The notes under the pieces are model-generated. The model saw only the letters and a program-made list of their open reading frames with translations, had not been told where the DNA came from and did no database searches. This document shows positions 54,560 through 64,000 of a stretch of 64,000 bases of DNA, one piece after another. Both the position numbers and the translations under genes were made by a program. Origin of the DNA: Hydractinia symbiolongicarpus (taxonomy: Eukaryota > Cnidaria > Hydrozoa > Anthoathecata > Hydractiniidae); assembly GCF_029227915.1 (NCBI RefSeq), contig NC_079877.1, positions 8,866,001 to 8,930,000 on the forward strand, written 5' to 3'. Every line of letters begins with the position of its first letter. Within the stretch, counting starts at the first letter, position 1.

Positions 54560-55861
54560 TCCTCGGTAGTATAGTGGTAAGTATCCCCGCCTGTCACGCG
54601 GGAGACCGGGGTTCGATTCCCCGCCGGGGAGGTTCTTTTTATCTTGTCAATGTTTCGTTTCACGTCAGTAGCGTTCGCGGGACTGTCCGGGAATACAGAT
54701 TTACGCCCGGTTAGCTCAGTCGGTAGAGCATCAGACTTTTAATCTGAGGGTCGCGGGTTCGAGTCCCTCATCGGGCGTAACAATTATTTGGTACGATGGT
54801 GAACTAACTTTCACCACAATGTCTTGTCGAAAGAGGATGAATAACGTAACATTTGCGGAGTGGCAAAGGCGAAGCAAACTTGATGGGGAACTAGCTCAGA
54901 TGGTAGAGCGCTCGCTTAGCATGCGAGAGGTACCGGGATCGATGCCCGGGTTCTCCAATGCCTTTTCCATAGGCGTAAAATAAAAGAAATTTGCGCAGAG
55001 CAATTTGCAGCAGCGTTCGTGTCATGTCGGGATGGCCGAGCGGTCTAAGGCGCCAGACTCAAGACAAAATGTTCTTCCACTCATCGCGTGGAGAATTCTG
55101 GTCCTCGAATGAGGGCGTGGGTTCGAATCCCACTTCCGACAACTTTTCCCTGCCACACAAAATTTTAGGCCTAAAATGCAAGTCCACCGAGCCGGATTTG
55201 AACCAGCGACCTAAGGATGCCTGAGTGGTATAAGTTCGTCTACAGTCCTCCGCTCTACCAACTGAGCTATCGGTGGATGTAGCATCGTACAGTTCTTGTG
55301 CAGGACTATGCAGGTCATGTCACGTTTGTAGTATGACGTGGTTTTTAAAATGATGCGATAGCTCGCACGTAGCAGAGGGTGGTTTCGATCCACCGACCTC
55401 TGGGTTATGGGCCCAGCACGCTTCCTCTGCGCCACTCTGCTGAAGGTAGGTAAGCTGAAATGTGTCTGATGTAAGGTGTAGTTTAGTATTGCGAACAGCA
55501 CTCGAACTATGACCTTTTTACCATTTCCAGGGGGATTAGCTCACATGGTAGAGCGCTCGCTTTGCATGCGAGAGGTACCGGGATCGATGCCCGGATCCTC
55601 CAAGACGATGTTTTTAATTTATTTATTTTTATACTAATTTCAGTAGTTGCCAATGGTCATAAGAGGATTTATGATGCTCCTAAGATTACCTGGTATTAAT
55701 AATAATAATAATAATACTAAACCGCGCTGCATATGTCTAGAGCATTTCTTGCTGTTTAATTTCGCATTGACAGTATACACAGTTTCAGCTTTTAACATGA
55801 TCGACCGTGTGGCATTCGGGCATTGACGCCATCGCGAACATATTATTTAAATATGAACTCG
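54560..55861 (+). repeat. tRNA array unit 43 (1,302 bp)
   Basis: Asp 54560-54631; Lys 54705-54777; Ala(AGC) 54885-54957; Leu 55026-55141; Tyr(-) 55183-55276; iMet(-) 55370-55441; Ala(TGC) 55530-55602; (AAT)6. All tRNAs consensus. Confidence 0.97.
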
Positions 55862-57163
55862 TCCTCGGTAGTATAGTGGTAAGTATCCCCGCCTGTCACG
55901 CGGGAGACCGGGGTTCGATTCCCCGCCGGGGAGGTTCTTTTTATCTTGTCAATGTTTCGTTTCACGTCAGTAGCGTTCGCGGGACTGTCCGGGAATACAG
56001 ATTTACGCCCGGTTAGCTCAGTCGGTAGAGCATCAGACTTTTAATCTGAGGGTCGCGGGTTCGAGTCCCTCATCGGGCGTAACAATTATTTGGTACGATG
56101 GTGAACTAACTTTCACCACAATGTCTTGTCGAAAGAGGATGAATAACGTAACATTTGCGGAGTGGCAAAGGCGAAGCAAACTTGATGGGGAACTAGCTCA
56201 GATGGTAGAGCGCTCGCTTAGCATGCGAGAGGTACCGGGATCGATGCCCGGGTTCTCCAATGCCTTTTCCATAGGCGTAAAATAAAAGAAATTTGCGCAG
56301 AGCAATTTGCAGCAGCGTTCGTGTCATGTCGGGATGGCCGAGCGGTCTAAGGCGCCAGACTCAAGACAAAATGTTCTTCCACTCATCGCGTGGAGAATTC
56401 TGGTCCTCGAATGAGGGCGTGGGTTCGAATCCCACTTCCGACAACTTTTCCCTGCCACACAAAATTTTAGGCCTAAAATGCAAGTCCACCGAGCCGGATT
56501 TGAACCAGCGACCTAAGGATGCCTGAGTGGTATAAGTTCGTCTACAGTCCTCCGCTCTACCAACTGAGCTATCGGTGGGTGTAGCATCGTACAGTTCTTG
56601 TGCAGGACTATGCAGGTCATGTCACGTTTGTAGTATGACGTGGTTTTTAAAATGATGCGATAGCTCGCACGTAGCAGAGGGTGGTTTCGATCCACCGACC
56701 TCTGGGTTATGGGCCCAGCACGCTTCCTCTGCGCCACTCTGCTGAAGGTAGGTAAGCTGAAATGTGTCTGATGTAAGGTGTAGTTTAGTATTGCGAACAG
56801 CACTCGAACTATGACCTTTTTACCATTTCCAGGGGGATTAGCTCACATGGTAGAGCGCTCGCTTTGCATGCGAGAGGTACCGGGATCGATGCCCGGATCC
56901 TCCAAGACGATGTTTTTAATTTATTTATTTTTATACTAATTTCAGTAGTTGCCAATGGTCATAAGAGGATTTATGATGCTCCTAAGATTACCTGGTATTA
57001 ATAATAATAATAATAATACTAAACCGCGCTGCATATGTCTAGAGCATTTCTTGCTGTTTAATTTCGCATTGACAGTATACACAGTTTCAGCTTTTAACAT
57101 GATCGACCGTGTGGCATTCGGGCATTGACGCCATCGCGAACATATTATTTAAATATGAACTCG
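55862..57163 (+). repeat. tRNA array unit 44 (1,302 bp)
   Basis: Asp 55862-55933; Lys 56007-56079; Ala(AGC) 56187-56259; Leu 56328-56443; Tyr(-) 56485-56578 (base just upstream changed A to G); iMet(-) 56672-56743; Ala(TGC) 56832-56904; (AAT)6. Confidence 0.97.
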
Positions 57164-58465
57164 TCCTCGGTAGTATAGTGGTAAGTATCCCCGCCTGTCA
57201 CGCGGGAGACCGGGGTTCGATTCCCCGCCGGGGAGGTTCTTTTTATCTTGTCAATGTTTCGTTTCACGTCAGTAGCGTTCGCGGGACTGTCCGGGAATAC
57301 AGATTAACGCCCGGTTAGCTCAGTCGGTAGAGCATCAGACTTTTAATCTGAGGGTCGCGGGTTCGAGTCCCTCATCGGGCGTAACAATTATTTGGTACGA
57401 TGGTGAACTAACTTTCACCACAATGTCTTGTCGAAAGAGGATGAATAACGTAACATTTGCGGAGTGGCAAAGGCGAAGCAAACTTGATGGGGAACTAGCT
57501 CAGATGGTAGAGCGCTCGCTTAGCATGCGAGAGGTACCGGGATCGATGCCCGGGTTCTCCAATGCCTTTTCCATAGGCGCAAAATAAAAGAAATTTGCGC
57601 AGAGCAATTTGCAGCAGCGTTCGTGTCATGTCGGGATGGCCGAGCGGTCTAAGGCGCCAGACTCAAGACAAAATGTTCTTCCACTCATCGCGTGGAGAAT
57701 TCTGGTCCTCGAATGAGGGCGTGGGTTCGAATCCCACTTCCGACAACTTTTCCCTGCCACACAAAATTTTAGGCCTAAAATGCAAGTCCACCGAGCCGGA
57801 TTTGAACCAGAGACCTAAGGATGCCTGAGTGGTATAAGTTCGTCTACAGTCCTCCGCTCTACCAACTGAGCTATCGGTGGATGTAGCATCGTACAGTTCT
57901 TGTGCAGGACTATGCAGGTCATGTCACGTTTGTAGTATGACGTGGTTTTTAAAATGATGCGATAGCTCGCACGTAGCAGAGGGTGGTTTCGATCCACCGA
58001 CCTCTGGGTTATGGGCCCAGCACGCTTCCTCTGCGCCACTCTGCTGAAGGTAGGTAAGCTGAAATGTGTCTGATGTAAGGTGTAGTTTAGTATTGCGAAC
58101 AGCACTCGAACTATGACCTTTTTACCATTTCCAGGGGGATTAGCTCACATGGTAGAGCGCTCGCTTTGCATGCGAGAGGTACCGGGATCGATGCCCGGAT
58201 CCTCCAAGACGATGTTTTTAATTTATTTATTTTTATACTAATTTCAGTAGTTGCCAATGGTCATAAGAGGATTTATGATGCTCCTAAGATTACCTGGTAT
58301 TAATAATAATAATAATAATACTAAACCGCGCTGCATAAGTCTAGAGCATTTCTTGCTGTTTAATTTCGCATTGACAGTATACACAGTTTCAGCTTTTAAC
58401 ATGATCGACCGTGTGGCATTCGGGCATTGACGCCATCGCGAACATATTATTTAAATATGAACTCG
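57164..58465 (+). repeat. tRNA array unit 45 (1,302 bp)
   Basis: Asp 57164-57235; Lys 57309-57381 (one change just upstream); Ala(AGC) 57489-57561; Leu 57630-57745; Tyr(-) 57787-57880 (G49T); iMet(-) 57974-58045; Ala(TGC) 58134-58206; (AAT)6. Confidence 0.97.
57787..57880 (-). tRNA. tRNA-Tyr-GTA: tRNA-Tyr, unit 45, T-stem mismatch
   Basis: G49 is T (57811), opposing C65. Confidence 0.75.
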
Positions 58466-59767
58466 TCCTCGGTAGTATAGTGGTAAGTATCCCCGCCTGT
58501 CACGCGGGAGACCGGGGTTCGATTCCCCGCCGGGGAGGTTCTTTTTATCTTGTCAATGTTTCGTTTCACGTCAGTAGCGTTCGCGGGACTGTCCGGGAAT
58601 ACAGATTTACGCCCGGTTAGCTCAGTCGGTAGAGCATCAGACTTTTAATCTGAGGGTCGCGGGTTCGAGTCCCTCATCGGGCGTAACAATTATTTGGTAC
58701 GATGGTGAACTAACTTTCACCACAATGTCTTGTCGAAAGAGGATGAATAACGTAACATTTGCGGAGTGGCAAAGGCGAAGCAAACTTGATGGGGAACTAG
58801 CTCAGATGGTAGAGCGCTCGCTTAGCATGCGAGAGGTACCGGGATCGATGCCCGGGTTCTCCAATGCCTTTTCCATAGGCGTAAAATAAAAGAAATTTGC
58901 GCAGAGCAATTTGCAGCAGCGTTCGTGTCATGTCGGGATGGCCGAGCGGTCTAAGGCGCCAGACTCAAGACAAAATGTTCTTCCACTCATCGCGTGGAGA
59001 ATTCTGGTCCTCGAATGAGGGCGTGGGTTCGAATCCCACTTCCGACAACTTTTCCCTGCCACACAAAATTTTAGGCCTAAAATGCAAGTCCACCGAGCCG
59101 GATTTGAACCAGCGACCTAAGGATGCCTGAGTGGTATAAGTTCGTCTACAGTCCTCCGCTCTACCAACTGAGCTATCGGTGGATATAGCATCGTACAGTT
59201 CTTGTGCAGGACTATGCAGGTCATGTCACGTTTGTAGTATGACGTGGTTTTTAAAATGATGCGATAGCTCGCACGTAGCAGAGGGTGGTTTCGATCCACC
59301 GACCTCTGGGTTATGGGCCCAGCACGCTTCCTCTGCGCCACTCTGCTGAAGGTAGGTAAGCTGAAATGTGTCTGATGTAAGGTGTAGTTTAGTATTGCGA
59401 ACAGCACTCGAACTATGACCTTTTTACCATTTCCAGGGGGATTAGCTCACATGGTAGAGCGCTCGCTTTGCATGCGAGAGGTACCGGGATCGATGCCCGG
59501 ATCCTCCAAGACGATGTTTTCAATTTATTTATTTTTATACTAATTTCAGTAGTTGCCAATGGTCATAAGAGGATTTATGATGCTCCTAAGATTACCTGGT
59601 ATTAATAATAATAATAATAATACTAAACCGCGCTGCATATGTCTAGAGCATTTCTTGCTGTTTAATTTCGCATTGACAGTATACACAGTTTCAGCTTTTA
59701 ACATGATCGACCGTGTGGCATTCGGGCATTGACGCCATCGCGAACATATTATTTAAATATGAACTCG
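58466..59767 (+). repeat. tRNA array unit 46 (1,302 bp)
   Basis: Asp 58466-58537; Lys 58611-58683; Ala(AGC) 58791-58863; Leu 58932-59047; Tyr(-) 59089-59182; iMet(-) 59276-59347; Ala(TGC) 59436-59508 (terminator shortened from T5 to T4); (AAT)6. Confidence 0.97.
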
Positions 59768-59839
59768 TCCTCGGTAGTATAGTGGTAAGTATCCCCGCCT
59801 GTCACGCAGGAGACCGGGGTTCGATTCCCCGCCGGGGAG
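59768..59839 (+). tRNA. tRNA-Asp-GTC: tRNA-Asp, unit 47, anticodon-stem mismatch
   Basis: G41 is A (59808), opposing C29. Confidence 0.75.
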
Positions 59840-61072
59840 GTTCTTTTTATCTTGTCAATGTTTCGTTTCACGTCAGTAGCGTTCGCGGGACTGTCCGGGA
59901 ATACAGATTTACGCTCGGTTAGCTCAGTCGGTAGAGCATCAGACTTTTAATCTGACGGTCGCGGGTTCGAGTCCCTCATCGGGCGTAACAATTATTTGGT
60001 ACGATGGTGAACTAACTTTCACCACAATGTCTTGTCGAAAAAGGATGAATAACGTGACATTTGCGGAGTGGCAAAGGCGAAGCAAACTTGATGGGGAACT
60101 AGCTCAGATGGTAGAGCGCTCGCTTAGCATGCGAGAGGTACCGGGATCGATGCCCGGGTTCTCCAATGCCTTTTCCATAGGCGTAAAATAAAAGAAATTT
60201 GCGCAGAGCAATTTGCAGCAGCGTTCGTGTCATGTCGGGATGGCCGAGCGGTCTAAGGCGCCAGACTCAAGACAAAATGTTCTTCCACTCATCGCGTGGA
60301 GAATTCTGGTCCTCGAATGAGGGCGTGGGTTCGAATCCCACTTCCGACAACTTTTCCCTGCCACACAAAATTTTAGGCCTAAAATGCAAGTCCACCGAGC
60401 CGGATTTGAACCAGCGACCTAAGGATGCCTGAGTGGTATAAGTTCGTCTACAGTCCTCCGCTCTACCAACTGAGCTATCGGTGGATGTAGCATCGTACAG
60501 TTCTTGTGCAGGACTATGCAGGTCATGTCACGTTTGTAGTATGACGTGGTTTTTAAAATGATGCGATAGCTCGCACGTAGCAGAGGGTGGTTTCGATCCA
60601 CCGACCTCTGGGTTATGGGCCCAGCACGCTTCCTCTGCGCCACTCTGCTGAAGGTAGGTAAGCTGAAATGTGTCTGATGTAAGGTGTAGTTTAGTATTGC
60701 GAACAGCACTCGAACTATGACCTTTTTACCATTTCCAGGGGGATTAGCTCACATGGTAGAGCGCTCGCTTTGCATGCGAGAGGTACCGGGATCGATGCCC
60801 GGATCCTCCAAGACGATGTTTTTAATTTATTTATTTTTATACTAATTTCAGTAGTTGCCAATGGTCATAAGAGGATTTATGATGCTCCTAAGATTACCTG
60901 GTATTAATAATAATAATAATAATAATACTAAACCGCGCTGCATATGTCTAGAGCATTTCTTGCTGTTTAATTTCGCATTGACTGTATACACAGTTTCAGC
61001 TTTTAACATGATCGACCGTGTGGCATTCGGGCATTGACGCCATCGCGAACATATTATTTAAATATGAACTCG
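59768..61072 (+). repeat. tRNA array unit 47 (1,305 bp)
   Basis: Asp 59768-59839 (G41A); Lys 59913-59985 (C3T wobble, G44C); Ala(AGC) 60093-60165; Leu 60234-60349; Tyr(-) 60391-60484; iMet(-) 60578-60649; Ala(TGC) 60738-60810; (AAT)7. Two further changes in the Lys-Ala spacer. Confidence 0.97.
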
Positions 61073-62373
61073 TCCTCGGTAGTATAGTGGTAAGTATCCC
61101 CGCCTGTCACGCGGGAGACTGGGGTTCGATTCCCCGCCGGGGAGGTTCTTTTTATCTTGTCAATGTTTCGTTTCACGTCAGTAGCGTTCGCGGGACTGTC
61201 CGGGAATACAGATTTACGCCCGGTTAGCTCAGTCGGTAGAGCATCAGACTTTTAATCTGAGGGTCGCGGGTTCGAGTCCCTCATCGGGCGTAACAATTAT
61301 TTGGTACGATGGTGAACTAACTTTCACCACAATGTCTTGTCGAAAGAGGATGAATAACGTAACATTTGCGGAGTGGCAAAGGCGAAGCAAACTTGATGGG
61401 GAACTAGCTCAGATGGTAGAGCGCTCGCTTAGCATGCGAGAGGTACCGGGATCGATGCCCGGGTTCTCCAATGCCTTTTCCATAGGCGTAAAATAAAAGA
61501 AATTTGCGCAGAGCAATTTGCAGCAGCGTTCGTGCATGTCGGGATGGCCGAGCGGTCTAAGGCGCCAGACTCAAGACAAAATGTTCTTCCACTCATCGCG
61601 TGGAGAATTCTGGTCCTCGAATGAGGGCGTGGGTTCGAATCCCACTTCCGACAACTTTTCCCTGCCACACAAAATTTTAGGCCTAAAATGCAAGTCCACC
61701 GAGCCGGATTTGAACCAGCGACCTAAGGATGCCTGAGTGGTATAAGTTCGTCTACAGTCCTCCGCTCTACCAACTGAGCTATCGGTGGATGTAGCATCGT
61801 AGCGTTCTTGTGCAGGACTATGCAGGTCATGTCACGTTTGTAGTATGACGTGGTTTTTAAAATGATGCGATAGCTCGCACGTAGCAGAGGGTGGTTTCGA
61901 TCCACCGACCTCTGGGTTATGGGCCCAGCACGCTTCCTCTGCGCCACTCTGCTGAAGGTAGGTAAGCTGAAATGTGTCTGATGTAAGGTGTAGTTTAGTA
62001 TTGCGAACAGCACTCGAACTATGACCTTTTTACCATTTCCAGGGGGATTAGCTCACATGGTAGAGCGCTCGCTTTGCATGCGAGAGGTACCGGGATCGAT
62101 GCCCGGATCCTCCAAGACGATGTTTTTAATTTATTTATTCTTATACTAATTTCAGTAGTTGCCAATGGTCATAAGAGGATTTATGATGCTCCTAAGATTA
62201 CCTGGTATTAATAATAATAATAATAATACTAAACCGCGCTGCATATGTCTAGAGCATTTCTTGCTGTTTAATTTCGCATTGACAGTATACACAGTTTCAG
62301 CTTTTAACATGATCGACCGTGTGGCATTCGGGCATTGACGCCATCGCGAACATATTATTTAAGTATGAACTCG
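61073..62373 (+). repeat. tRNA array unit 48 (1,301 bp)
   Basis: Asp 61073-61144 (C49T, wobble); Lys 61218-61290; Ala(AGC) 61398-61470; Leu 61538-61653 (1-bp deletion a few bases upstream); Tyr(-) 61695-61788 (two changes upstream); iMet(-) 61882-61953; Ala(TGC) 62042-62114; (AAT)6. Confidence 0.97.
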
Positions 62374-63675
62374 TCCTCGGTAGTATAGTGGTAAGTATCC
62401 CCGCCTGTCACGCGGGAGACCGGGGTTCGATTCCCCGCCGGGGAGGTTCTTTTTATCTTGTCAATGTTTCGTTTCACGTCAGTAGCGTTCGCGGGACTGT
62501 CCGGGAATACAGATTTACGCCCGGTTAGCTCAGTCGGTAGAGCATCAGACTTTTAATCTGAGGGTCGCGGGTTCGAGTCCCTCATCGGGCGTAACAATTA
62601 TTTGGTACGATGGTGAACTAACTTTCACCACAATGTCTTGTCGAAAGAGGATGAATAACGTAACATTTGCGGAGTGGCAAAGGCGAAGCAAACTTGATGG
62701 GGAACTAGCTCAGATGGTAGAGCGCTCGCTTAGCATGCGAGAGGTACCGGGATCGATGCCCGGGTTCTCCAATGCCTTTTCCATAGGCGTAAAATAAAAG
62801 AAATTTGCGCAGAGCAATTTGCAGCAGCGTTCGTGTCATGTCGGGATGGCCGAGCGGTCTAAGGCGCCAGACTCAAGACAAAATGTTCTTCCACTCATCG
62901 CGTGGAGAATTCTGGTCCTCGAATGAGGGCGTGGGTTCGAATCCCACTTCCGACAACTTTTCCCTGCCACACAAAATTTTAGGCCTAAAATGCAAGTCCA
63001 CCGAGCCGGATTTGAACCAGCGACCTAAGGATGCCTGAGTGGTATAAGTTCGTCTACAGTCCTCCGCTCTACCAACTGAGCTATCGGTGGATGTAGCATC
63101 GTACAGTTCTTGTGCAGGACTATGCAGGTCATGTCACGTTTGTAGTATGACGTGGTTTTTAAAATGATGCGATAGCTCGCACGTAGCAGAGGGTGGTTTC
63201 GATCCACCGACCTCTGGGTTATGGGCCCAGCACGCTTCCTCTGCGCCACTCTGCTGAAGGTAGGTAAGCTGAAATGTGTCTGATGTAAGGTGTAGTTTAG
63301 TATTGCGAACAGCACTCGAACTATGACCTTTTTACCATTTCCAGGGGGATTAGCTCACATGGTAGAGCGCTCGCTTTGCATGCGAGAGGTACCGGGATCG
63401 ATGCCCGGATCCTCCAAGACGATGTTTTTAATTTATTTATTTTTATACTAATTTCAGTAGTTGCCAATGGTCATAAGAGGATTTATGATGCTCCTAAGAT
63501 TACCTGGTATTAATAATAATAATAATAATACTAAACCGCGCTGCATATGTCTAGAGCATTTCTTGTTGTTTAATTTCGCATTGACAGTATACACAGTTTC
63601 AGCTTTTAACATGATCGACCGTGTGGCATTCGGGCATTGACGCCATCGCGAACATATTATTTAAGTATGAACTCG
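62374..63675 (+). repeat. tRNA array unit 49 (1,302 bp)
   Basis: Asp 62374-62445; Lys 62519-62591; Ala(AGC) 62699-62771; Leu 62840-62955; Tyr(-) 62997-63090; iMet(-) 63184-63255; Ala(TGC) 63344-63416; (AAT)6. tRNAs consensus; the TATA-like box is TATTTAAGTA, shared with unit 50. Confidence 0.97.
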
Positions 63676-64000
63676 TCCTCGGTAGTATAGTGGTAAGTAT
63701 CCCCGCCTGTCACGCGGGAGACCGGGGTTCGATTCCCCGCCGGGGAGGTTCTTTTTATCTTGTCAATGTTTCGTTTCACGTCAGTAGCGTTCGCGGGACT
63801 GTCCGGGAATACAGATTTACGCCCGGTTAGCTCAGTCGGTAGAGCATCAGACTTTTAATCTGAGGGTCGCGGGTTCGAGTCCCTCATCGGGCGTAACAAT
63901 TATTTGGTACGATGGTGAACTAACTTTCACCACAATGTCTTGTCGAAAGAGGATGAATAACGTAACATTTGCGGAGTGGCAAAGGCGAAGCAAACTTGAT
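63676..64000 (+). repeat. tRNA array unit 50, cut by the window edge (325 bp)
   Basis: Asp 63676-63747; Lys 63821-63893, both consensus. The window ends exactly one base before the expected start of Ala(AGC), so the array continues to the right. Confidence 0.97.

Larger units (their letters stand above)
1..64000. repeat. Tandem array of a 1.3-kb seven-tRNA unit (49 full copies plus ends)
   Basis: The same ordered block of seven tRNA genes recurs with a period of 1,302 bp in most cases. Other periods are 1,308, 1,305, 1,301, 1,288, 1,284 and 1,071 bp; the first two come from AAT copy number, the rest from small deletions. Relative to the first base of tRNA-Asp (offset 0), the consensus spans are Asp 0-71, Lys 145-217, Ala(AGC) 325-397, Leu 466-581, Tyr 623-716 (minus), iMet 810-881 (minus) and Ala(TGC) 970-1042. 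Neither edge shows unique flanking sequence. Tandem multi-tRNA units are known in Xenopus laevis and Entamoeba, but their gene content or spacer type differs from this one. Confidence 0.98.

Noticed and set aside
1-64000. CRISPR array or bacterial tRNA operon
   Set aside because: The repeat unit is 1.3 kb of tRNA genes with nuclear-type introns, Pol III terminators and no encoded CCA. None of this fits a CRISPR array or a bacterial operon.
1-64000. tRNA-derived SINE family
   Set aside because: The tRNAs are intact with both acceptor arms, sit in a fixed seven-gene order, and lack a SINE body, A-rich tail or target-site duplications.
1-64000. Mitochondrial or chloroplast tRNA cluster
   Set aside because: Two Ala isoacceptors, intron-containing Tyr and Leu(CAA), T-run terminators and a eukaryotic cytosolic initiator tRNA point to the nucleus.
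1-64000. Suppressor or anticodon-switched tRNA copies
   Set aside because: I checked for anticodon changes while reading the copies and found none; all deviations are in stems, loops, the variable arm or introns.
1-64000. Whole array as a pure assembly artefact
   Set aside because: Distinct unit-specific variants and ordered haplotype pairs argue against one unit being copied by software. Exact copy number and unit order still need long-read support.

Overview
The whole window is one head-to-tail tandem array of a tRNA gene cluster. A unit of usually 1,302 bp repeats 49 times in full (108-63675), followed by a 325-bp partial 50th unit (63676-64000). The first 107 bases are the end of a preceding unit's spacer, so the array runs off both edges. 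I see no protein-coding gene, rRNA, transposon, CRISPR array or plausible unique-sequence flank.

Each unit has the same seven nuclear tRNA genes in the same order: Asp(GTC)+, Lys(TTT)+, Ala(AGC)+, Leu(CAA)+ with a 32-nt intron, Tyr(GTA)- with a 21-nt intron, initiator Met(CAT)-, Ala(TGC)+. A 259-bp AT-rich spacer with an (AAT)6-8 microsatellite then leads to the next Asp gene. Leu and Tyr converge on a shared palindromic terminator, and iMet and Ala(TGC) diverge. I count 343 full-length tRNA genes (50 Asp, 50 Lys, 49 Ala-AGC, 49 Leu, 49 Tyr, 48 iMet, 48 Ala-TGC) plus one truncated Ala(TGC) remnant in unit 23, which also lost its iMet gene.

The source is a eukaryotic nucleus, most likely a metazoan. 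Introns sit one base 3' of the anticodon in Tyr and Leu(CAA), no CCA is encoded, genes carry internal A and B boxes and end in T-run Pol III terminators, and the initiator tRNA has A1:U72, C33, A54 and A60. I cannot name the species.

The array is strongly homogenised but not uniform. Rare linked variants show segmental duplication: units 10-15 reappear as units 27-32 at a 17-unit offset, and units 5-7 reappear as 20-22. A single-base marker splits the window into two blocks (units 1-32 and 33-49). About 30-40 tRNA copies carry changes expected to damage folding, the B box or aminoacylation identity. The most notable regulatory feature is that tRNA-Lys has no T4 terminator before the Ala(AGC) gene, which suggests a two-tRNA precursor.

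How to read the list: unit 6 (6615-7916) is an essentially consensus unit and is annotated gene by gene with its control sites. Each other unit entry gives the position of all its tRNA genes and its own deviations. Aberrant copies also have separate entries. Base numbers such as G30 use standard tRNA numbering.
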